A stretch of DNA of 64,000 bases from Candidatus Iainarchaeum sp. (GTDB lineage Archaea > Iainarchaeota > Iainarchaeia > Iainarchaeales > UBA10219). Position 1 is the first letter of the stretch, and every line of letters starts with the position of its first letter. Below are positions 57,608 through 64,000 of the stretch, one piece after another. A program made the position numbers and the translations under genes. The notes below the pieces were generated by a model, which ran no database searches, had not been told where the DNA came from, and saw nothing but the letters and a program-made list of their open reading frames with translations. The stretch lies in NCBI GenBank assembly GCA_018304425.1, contig JAGVWE010000007.1, positions 25,804 to 89,803 of the forward strand, read 5' to 3'.

Positions 57608-58543
57608 TTACTCGTTTTCCAACGCATGCAGGTATTGTTTCTTGAACCGCCTCACGAGGCGGACGGCCAATGCCCGTGCATTATTGTTGTAATGGCATTT
57701 CTCTAGGGCGTTGAAGTATTGCTGTTTTTCCTTGGTTTTGATGTCTATCATGGCGTAGCCGTGCTTATTGAGGACGAAGTTCATGACGATGCGGGCGGTC
57801 CGGCCGTTGCCGTCCTGAAACGGGTGGATGCGCACGAGTTTCCAATGAGCCCAGGCCGCCAATTCCAGCGGGCACAACTCTTTTTTCAGCTTCTGGTACT
57901 CTTGAAAATAGTTCTTCATGTCGGGAAGGACGTATTGCGGTGGCGTGAGCTCGAACCGGGAACCGCTCACCCTGTTTTGGTGCGTCTTGTATTGGCCGGC
58001 GATTTTCGGCTTGGTGTCCTTGAAGTACATTTTGTGGATTTTCAGCGCGAGGTCCTCGTCCAGGTCACCTGGATGTTCCTTCACGAATTGAAGCGTTCTT
58101 TGCGCGGCCTTCGCTTCCAGCACGTCGTCCAGAGGCTTGTTCGGGGAGATGTTCTCGCTCAGGAGCAGTTCGACTTCTTTGGGGCTCAAGGTCGAGCCTT
58201 CGATGGAGTTGGTGTTGTAAACGAAGGCCATCACGAAGTTCTGGTCGAACTGTTCTCGCACCGAGGGGGTTTGCTTATGGTATCGGCCCCAGAATTCCTT
58301 GTTTATCCGGTCGGCTTCCGTGATTTCATCCGGCGTCAGGTAGTGCCGGCCTTGGGATTTTGTTTGTTCTGTTTCGACTTCTTCCTCGAATTGGGCCATG
58401 AGTGTCTGGAGTCGGGTTTCGGATGGCTTTTCCGTGCCCACGTATTTCCTGACCTGTTTCCTCCGTCCGGCGGCTAACCGGATGTTTTCCGCCAGGTAGT
58501 AGTATACCTTGCCGCCTTTCCGCAGTTTCGTCAGATAGGCCAT
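57608..58543 (-). CDS. Fic-domain protein with N-terminal regulatory motif (Fic 1)
   Basis: A 311-residue Fic protein that would transfer AMP (or another nucleotide moiety) to a target. Catalytic motif HPFQDGNGRTAR near 239 is complete. The inhibitory helix motif of class II/III Fic proteins is present upstream as NTNSIEGSTLSP (about 109-120) with the Glu that blocks ATP. The N terminus carries a short MAYLTKLRKGGKVYYYLAENIR ribbon shared with Fic 2. A TATA and TGAGTAATAC repeats precede it. Confidence 0.92.
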   Translation of the reverse strand: MAYLTKLRKGGKVYYYLAENIRLAAGRRKQVRKYVGTEKPSETRLQTLMAQFEEEVETEQTKSQGRHYLTPDEITEADRINKEFWGRYHKQTPSVREQFDQNFVMAFVYNTNSIEGSTLSPKEVELLLSENISPNKPLDDVLEAKAAQRTLQFVKEHPGDLDEDLALKIHKMYFKDTKPKIAGQYKTHQNRVSGSRFELTPPQYVLPDMKNYFQEYQKLKKELCPLELAAWAHWKLVRIHPFQDGNGRTARIVMNFVLNKHGYAMIDIKTKEKQQYFNALEKCHYNNNARALAVRLVRRFKKQYLHALENE

Positions 58544-58549
58544 ATCATG

Positions 58550-58604
58550 GTATTACTCACAAATGTTTAAAAATGGGTGAGTAATACATAGAAATGAGTA
58601 ATAC
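58550..58604. promoter_or_regulatory. Fic 1 operator: one inverted and two direct decamers
   Basis: GTATTACTCA (58550-58559) is the reverse complement of TGAGTAATAC, which occurs at 58578-58587 and 58595-58604. The reverse-strand TATA (tttttaaacat, about 58565-58575) lies between them, about 25 nt before the Fic 1 start. A regulator binding these decamers would shut the promoter. Confidence 0.65.
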
Positions 58605-58742
58605 AAGGGATGACGCCGTTAGGTGTTAACATCATCATCGCCTTCTATTACTTACGGCGATACTATTTTATTGGATGGCCCTCGATTAACGGCCTTTCTG
58701 GCCCTGGATAAGGCGGAGGATGACGTCCTCGTAGGTTTCGCC

Positions 58743-59711
58743 TTACATCAGCCGCCTGTTTTTGACTTGCTCAATGAAAGTTTTGTGGCAGAATTTTACA
58801 AAAAACTTTTCCCGCCCTGTTTCAACCGATTTTATCAGTGCTTCAAAATATTTTGAGGTTTCCTTTGAAATATTGAGCAATGGATAATCATTGTCTTGCA
58901 ACACTTTATTGAATAATAGCCTGCACATGCGCTTGTTCCCGTCCTTAAAAGGGTGAATCAGGTAAATCTTCAAGTGAACCAATGCAGCAAGCTCCAGGGG
59001 GTGAATGTTTTGGTTTTGTTCAAGCCATTCAAAAAAACCTTTAAATAATTCCTTGACTTTTTCAGGTGGCGGAGGCCGGTAATTTATTTCTTCGCTTTTG
59101 AGGGTCAAAGGATTATACTTTGCAATGATTCTTTGGTCGTCCCTCAACTGCCCCGGCGTTTTGTCCTCAAAATAAGACATCACTATGCCATGCAGCCTCA
59201 AGGCATCTCTTTCACCGAACTTTATTTTTGGCAAAAAATTGAAGCCGGTAATCATGGAACTTGAAATTATCACCTTGCTATTTAGAATCGGTTCAGCTCT
59301 TTTGTCTCTTATGATTTGAAAAGCGGTTTCAACATCAGAAAATCCAACGTCAACCCCTTCGGTCCGGAGCGTTGTGTAAACAAAATCAATTGCCTGCTTT
59401 TTGTAAAACGATTCTTTCCTGTTTTTGCTTAATTTGTTAAATCTTTCAAAAAAGTTGTCTTTAATGCGTTCAACTTCTGCGAGCTCTTTTCCGGTCAAGA
59501 TAGAAGATTTGTATTTGTCAAGCCTTTTTTTATAAAACCTTTCAAGGGCTTTTTCCTCAAGCTCTTTTTCCTTGATTTTCAACCCTTTTTTTGAAGGCTT
59601 TTCTTTGCCCAAATATAAAGACAGTTTTATTACTTTCCTGCCAAACCTGACGGGCTTTTCCAAATAATAATACTCCTTGCCTTTAACCGTTCTTTTTATC
59701 AGCCCAGCCAT
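58743..59711 (-). CDS. Fic-domain protein (Fic 2), AT-rich
   Basis: A 322-residue Fic protein with HPFKDGNKRMCRLL near 253; the last glycine of the usual HPFxDGNGR is Lys, so activity may be altered. The likely regulatory helix reads FVYTTLRTEGVDVG (about 108-121). The N-terminal ribbon AGLIKRTVKGKEYYYLEKPVR and layout match Fic 1, showing common ancestry, but the gene is markedly more AT-rich (poly-Lys/Phe codons aaa, ttt), pointing to a different donor. Confidence 0.9.
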   Translation of the reverse strand: MAGLIKRTVKGKEYYYLEKPVRFGRKVIKLSLYLGKEKPSKKGLKIKEKELEEKALERFYKKRLDKYKSSILTGKELAEVERIKDNFFERFNKLSKNRKESFYKKQAIDFVYTTLRTEGVDVGFSDVETAFQIIRDKRAEPILNSKVIISSSMITGFNFLPKIKFGERDALRLHGIVMSYFEDKTPGQLRDDQRIIAKYNPLTLKSEEINYRPPPPEKVKELFKGFFEWLEQNQNIHPLELAALVHLKIYLIHPFKDGNKRMCRLLFNKVLQDNDYPLLNISKETSKYFEALIKSVETGREKFFVKFCHKTFIEQVKNRRLM

Positions 59712-59714
59712 AGA

Positions 59715-59755
59715 AAGTTATACCTACAATAGGATTATAAATGTAGTTATAACTT
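59715..59755. promoter_or_regulatory. Fic 2 operator: long inverted repeat around the promoter
   Basis: AAGTTATACCTAC (59715-59727) faces GTAGTTATAACTT (59743-59755), a 13-base near-perfect dyad. The reverse-strand box ttataatcc (59732-59740) lies inside, about 25 nt from the Fic 2 ATG. Both half-sites flank the TATA box, a repressor layout unlike that of Fic 1. Confidence 0.6.
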
Positions 59756-59918
59756 TTATCGCTGCAAGTTTGAAATCAATGTAGTGACAACTTGTAAAAT
59801 CCAAACTATGGGAGAACGGCCTTTCCGCAACGACGTCATCATCGCCGTCTGATGTGTGCATAGAAACCTTTATATTGGAGAAAGTGCCTAGATATGAGAA
59901 ATATCCTAACGTGATTTC

Positions 59919-60674
59919 ATGAAGCAGTGGGTGGCAGTCGGGCTATTGGTGCTGGTTGTGGTCTTTTCCGGTTGCTTGGATGTGGACAAAGCCCTTAAGA
60001 TCATCAGCGGCGTGAGCGACACGGACGTCAAGCGGATTTCGAGCGCCGTCATCACCTGCGACGCGCCCTACATAAAGTTCGGCGCCAGCTGCTGCCTGGA
60101 CAAGAACGCTAACAAGATTTGCGACGTGGACGAAGGCGCTTCTCCCCCTCCTGTCGCCGAGCCTGCACCCGAACCAGAACCCACGCCCGAACCGGAGCCA
60201 GTCGTGCAGTTCTGTGTGGAACACTTCACCAAAATAGCCGCCAATGCGATGGCCCTGTGCGGCGGCGGCTCCATGGGCAGCGACCCCATCACGGACGCCT
60301 ACGGTTGCCGCGGCGACGCGGGTTACCCGCCCGCCAGCGGCTGCGCGCCGGGAACCACCATGAACAACCTCTACCCGTACGTGGATGGCAGCACGCCGAG
60401 TTATCGTTGCTATGTTTCCCAGCAAATCGGTGCCAGTGCGGCCCCGGCCGGCTGCCCCATCAGCCAAGCCAACACCACCTGCGCGCCCGGCTTCGTGTTT
60501 GACGCTGCGGGTAGCAACCTGACCTGGGGCGGCGGAGGCAGCAGCTGGGGTTGCAACTACACGTGCAAGGAAAGCCCGAACCCCTATGTTTCTAACCCCG
60601 ACTGGCCGTGCGCGAAGCTTGGCTACAAGCCCATCGGCGGGGGCGGCGGCGACACCTGCTGCGCGAAATGGTGA
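59919..60674 (+). CDS. Cys-rich lipoprotein with Pro-Glu linker
   Basis: A 251-residue exported lipoprotein: signal VAVGLLVLVVVFSGC with a lipobox cysteine, an N-terminal Cys domain (ITCDAPYIKFGASCCLDKNANKICDVDEG, an EF-hand-like D-x-N-x-N loop), a PEPEPTPEPEP linker and a Gly/Cys-rich C domain with about ten cysteines (ending GGGGGDTCCAKW). Probably disulfide-stabilised, perhaps a substrate of the double-thioredoxin protein. No family recognised. The TATA tttatatt is upstream. Confidence 0.75.
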   Translation: MKQWVAVGLLVLVVVFSGCLDVDKALKIISGVSDTDVKRISSAVITCDAPYIKFGASCCLDKNANKICDVDEGASPPPVAEPAPEPEPTPEPEPVVQFCVEHFTKIAANAMALCGGGSMGSDPITDAYGCRGDAGYPPASGCAPGTTMNNLYPYVDGSTPSYRCYVSQQIGASAAPAGCPISQANTTCAPGFVFDAAGSNLTWGGGGSSWGCNYTCKESPNPYVSNPDWPCAKLGYKPIGGGGGDTCCAKW

Positions 60675-60699
60675 AAGCTTTTTTGCTTTTTCAAAGGCT

Positions 60700-60969
60700 T
60701 TAGCGCCTTCCCATCTTCTTCAGCAGCTTGACCGCGTCGTCATAGGTTTTCACCTTGACAATATTCTTTAGCCCCAGCCGTTCTTTCGTCACGCGGAGGA
60801 TGGTGCTGTTTTCTTTCACGGCAAGGACGGGGATGCCCAGCTTTTCGCAGGCCAGCATGGGAATTCCTCCCAAGGCATTGTAAGGGCACACCAAGGCAGC
60901 GACATCTTTCGCCAGTAAATCGCTTCTCTTCGCCTTTTTCACGGGCACTGGCTTCGGTGCCTTGTCAAG
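60700..60969 (-). pseudogene. DUF3326 family C-terminal remnant
   Basis: About 75 residues reading DVAALVCPYNALGGIPMLACEKLGIPVLAVKEN and then LGLKNIVKVKTYDDAVKLL, which match the C terminus of DUF3326 proteins (about 340 residues). The other three quarters are absent: only about 150 bases separate it from the frameshifted zinc-ribbon gene. No start codon of its own in front of the conserved part, so a truncated remnant is most likely. Confidence 0.5.
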
Positions 60970-61118
60970 GCCTTGCAGCTCGTGACCGTGAGCGGGGCCA
61001 GCGTGTACGTGACCAAGTGCGGTACCTGTGGAGTAGAGAACTCCACGATGGAGTGTGCGCTGGGCGAAGCTAGGGGGTTCATGTGCCTGCTTTTTGGTGT
61101 GGCTGCCGCGCTTTCGGC

Positions 61119-61299
61119 TCACGCCTTTTTGGTTCGGGGAAAGCCGTTTTCGTCGACGTAGAAGACGTGCTTGGGATTCTGCGTGCGCGCCTGGTCTTGC
61201 CCGGACGGGGCGAGCTTCACGGTAATCATGCTCTCCGAATAGCACTTGGGGCAGAAATAGTCATGTTTTCATCTCCTTCACGGAATGGTTTTTCGCCAT
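61119..61299 (-). pseudogene. Zinc-ribbon protein gene with a frameshift
   Basis: A frame ending FYVDENGFPRTKKA and stop contains DYFCPKCYSESMITVKLAPSG, a clear CPKC knuckle. It has no start in frame; the ATG at 61299 (MAKNHSVKEMKT) is one base out of step. Losing one A in gaaaac near 61266 would join them to MAKNHSVKEMKHDYFCPKC. Upstream codons in that frame (ADSFYLDG) also look coding. Either a homopolymer error or real decay. Confidence 0.5.
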
Positions 61300-61418
61300 C
61301 CCATCCAAGTAGAAGCTGTCAGCCTTGCGGCGGTTTGGCAACTCGCCTGGCGGGCTTCATCGCCACGCAGTTAAGGCTTGAACTTCTTATTATAGGTAAC
61401 GGGATTGCAATGCCAACC

Positions 61419-63008
61419 TTAGCCAGGTTTCTTCATCTCCAATTCATTGATTGTCCCGTCGCGCACCACGAGCACGCGTTGGGCGATTTTGTGGATGAAG
61501 TAGCGGTCGTGGGAAACCGCGAAGATGGCGCCGTCGTAGTTGAGGAACGCGTTTTCGATGATTTCGCGGGCGTCGATGTCCAAATGATTTGTTGGCTCGT
61601 CGAGCAGCAGCAGATTCGGTTTCTCGATGAGGACTTTCAACAGGTTCAGCCGCGACTTCTCCCCCATGGACAGCTGGGAAATCGGCTTGAACACTTCCGC
61701 GTCTTCGACGAACCCCATCATGGACAGGTTTTGCCTTGTCTTGCCCAAGTCCTTGAGCAAGGCGTATATCTCGTCGTAGAGGGTGGCGTGGGTGCTCAGG
61801 TCCTTGAGTTCCTGGTCGGCGTAGCCGAGCTTTCCCTCCTGGTCTAGGATGACTTCTCCGGAGAGCGCCGGAACCCGTCCTTCGATGGTCTTGAACAGGG
61901 TGGACTTGCCCATTCCGTTCTCCCCGATTAAAATAATGCGTTGGTCTGCTCCCACGTTGAGGTTGATGTGGGAAATCAACGGCTTGTCATAACCCACCGT
62001 CAAGTCCTTCAATTCCAGGACCACGGGGCCGTGGATGGGCGAAGCCTCGAAGCGGGTCTTGAACTGTGACTGGTCCAGGTCGGGTTTTTCGACGACTTCG
62101 CGCTTTTCCAGCAGCCTTTCCCGGTACTGGCCTTGCTTGACCTTGGCGGGGCTCTTGCCGATGCGCGCAATCTTGTCCCTTTGCATGGCGAGGTACTTGT
62201 TCTCAAGGCGGTAAGCCGTCTTCTGGGCTTCGAAGGCGGCTTCCCGGGTCTTCACGTAGTCCGAGTAATTGCCCCGGTACTTGGTCCACTTTCCTTTCTC
62301 TATCTTCAAAATCGTGTCGCACACGCGGTCCAGGAAATACCGGTCATGCGTGACCATGAGCACCGTGCCCTTGAAGGCGCGCAAATAGTTTTCCAGGATT
62401 TCGAGGCGCTTGAAGTCCAAGTGGTTGGTGGGTTCGTCCAACAACAGGAAATCTGCGCCCGAGGAAAGGATTTGCGCGAGGGCGATGATGGCGCGCTGGC
62501 CGGTGGAAAGCGAGCCAATGGACTTCTCGAGCCACGATTCCTGCACTTCCAGCGTGCGCAGCACCGACTTGATTTTGCTGGTGGAGCGCGGTTTTTCCGG
62601 TTCGCCCAGCTTGGCCTGCAGTTCCACGTACCGGTCGGTGAGCTTGCTCAATCGGGCGGCGTTGCCCGGCTGGTGGTTGGCCGGGTCGGCCAATTGCAGC
62701 TCGATGGCCTTCAGCTCCTCCTCGAAATCCCCCTGGTGGTGGATGGGGGCGCTCTCCCCAAGGGTCTGCTGCACCGTCTTGTCCGGGTCGAGGTCGATGT
62801 GCTGGGAAAAGTAAGCGGCTTTGCCGTTGAACTCAATGGAGCCCAGGTAATCCACTTGGCCCAAAATCGCCTGGAGGAACGTGGTCTTCCCCACCCCGTT
62901 CCGCCCAATCAGCCCCACCTTGGAACCGTCCACGATGCCCACGCTCTCGTCCAGCAAGAGCTCGTGTTTGCCGATGGAGATGGTGAGGTGCTTGATGGAC
63001 AGGGCCAT
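61419..63008 (-). CDS. ABC-F family ATPase
   Basis: A 529-residue tandem-ATPase protein without membrane domains, of the translation-linked ABC-F class. Each half has Walker A (GRNGVGKT about 37; GENGMGKS about 364), signature (LSTGQ; LSMGE) and Walker B with catalytic Glu (LLLDEPTNHLDFKR; LLLDEPTNHLDIDA). The inter-domain linker is Lys/Arg/Glu-rich and helical (ENKYLAMQRDKIARIGKSPAKV), as needed to reach the ribosomal E site. The ATG at 63008 is chosen over one two codons upstream. Confidence 0.93.
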   Translation of the reverse strand: MALSIKHLTISIGKHELLLDESVGIVDGSKVGLIGRNGVGKTTFLQAILGQVDYLGSIEFNGKAAYFSQHIDLDPDKTVQQTLGESAPIHHQGDFEEELKAIELQLADPANHQPGNAARLSKLTDRYVELQAKLGEPEKPRSTSKIKSVLRTLEVQESWLEKSIGSLSTGQRAIIALAQILSSGADFLLLDEPTNHLDFKRLEILENYLRAFKGTVLMVTHDRYFLDRVCDTILKIEKGKWTKYRGNYSDYVKTREAAFEAQKTAYRLENKYLAMQRDKIARIGKSPAKVKQGQYRERLLEKREVVEKPDLDQSQFKTRFEASPIHGPVVLELKDLTVGYDKPLISHINLNVGADQRIILIGENGMGKSTLFKTIEGRVPALSGEVILDQEGKLGYADQELKDLSTHATLYDEIYALLKDLGKTRQNLSMMGFVEDAEVFKPISQLSMGEKSRLNLLKVLIEKPNLLLLDEPTNHLDIDAREIIENAFLNYDGAIFAVSHDRYFIHKIAQRVLVVRDGTINELEMKKPG

Positions 63009-63040
63009 ATGCAATCCCTTGGGTTAGATGGCAGCCAGGC

Positions 63041-64000
<960 letters not shown>

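Noticed and set aside
60973..61161. Plus-strand 62-residue frame with a CGTCG motif
   Set aside because: Overlaps the frameshifted zinc-ribbon gene on the other strand, lacks a second metal-binding pair and has a hydrophobic stretch that reads as antisense noise.

Overview
The window is archaeal. It carries the archaea-specific amidotransferase pair GatD and GatE, a diphthamide synthase (Dph6), an archaeal ATP-dependent DNA ligase, eukaryote-like prolyl-tRNA synthetase, a DRG-type GTPase, a ZPR1 zinc-finger protein, intron-containing tRNA genes, and many genes whose start codon lies about 22-27 nt downstream of a TATA box with no leader. Base composition is GC-rich with AT-rich promoters. A DPANN-type lineage (for example Micrarchaeota or Diapherotrites) is plausible from the compact layout, but nothing here proves it; a marker phylogeny would be needed.

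Layout. 0-16 kb is mostly core: an NSUN RNA methyltransferase (cut by the window edge), tRNA-Ile, an intron-bearing tRNA-Gln, the minus-strand operon gatE-nnrD-cupin-glycerate kinase, a regulator, tRNA-Asn, an Lrp regulator, gatD, dph6, two membrane proteins, DNA ligase and a damaged KaiC-like ATPase. 16-30 kb is an accessory island: four VapBC pairs, an AbiEi/AbiEii pair, three AAA ATPases, a 1270-residue secreted LamG protein with a PEF/IPEYD-type C-terminal anchor, and four detached copies of that anchor, each directly downstream of a toxin-antitoxin or ATPase gene. The last third of the island is organised by repeated tRNA-Pro(TGG) sequences and arrays of short perfect hairpins.

30-36.6 kb is a proline neighbourhood: tRNA-Pro(GGG), proC-proA-proB, a tRNA-binding OB protein, a RelE-type pair and prolyl-tRNA synthetase. 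36.6-38.4 kb holds a duplicated, apparently undescribed divergent gene pair (small two-helix membrane protein facing a small soluble protein) with a RelE-type toxin-antitoxin between the copies. 38.4-54.6 kb is core plus envelope: GNAT, PIN, TrmJ, two secreted or anchored proteins, methyltransferases, the DRG GTPase, MazEF-like pair, a double-thioredoxin membrane protein, TatD, ZPR1, RNase HIII-like nuclease, CorA and a PEBP lipoprotein. 54.6-60.7 kb has thrC-thrB between short direct repeats, two Fic proteins with their own operators, and a Cys-rich lipoprotein. The window ends with a DUF3326 remnant, a frameshifted zinc-ribbon gene, an ABC-F ATPase and the C-terminal part of a DEAD-box helicase.

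How the parts work together. tRNA-Gln, GatD and GatE make Gln-tRNA by the transamidation route; proCAB, three tRNA-Pro loci and ProRS supply and use proline; thrC-thrB finish threonine synthesis. At least seven toxin-antitoxin loci and two Fic genes crowd the window. Several genes show single-base frame breaks near their 5' ends (15.5, 31.2, 54.2, 61.3 kb), which may be true decay or residual assembly indels.
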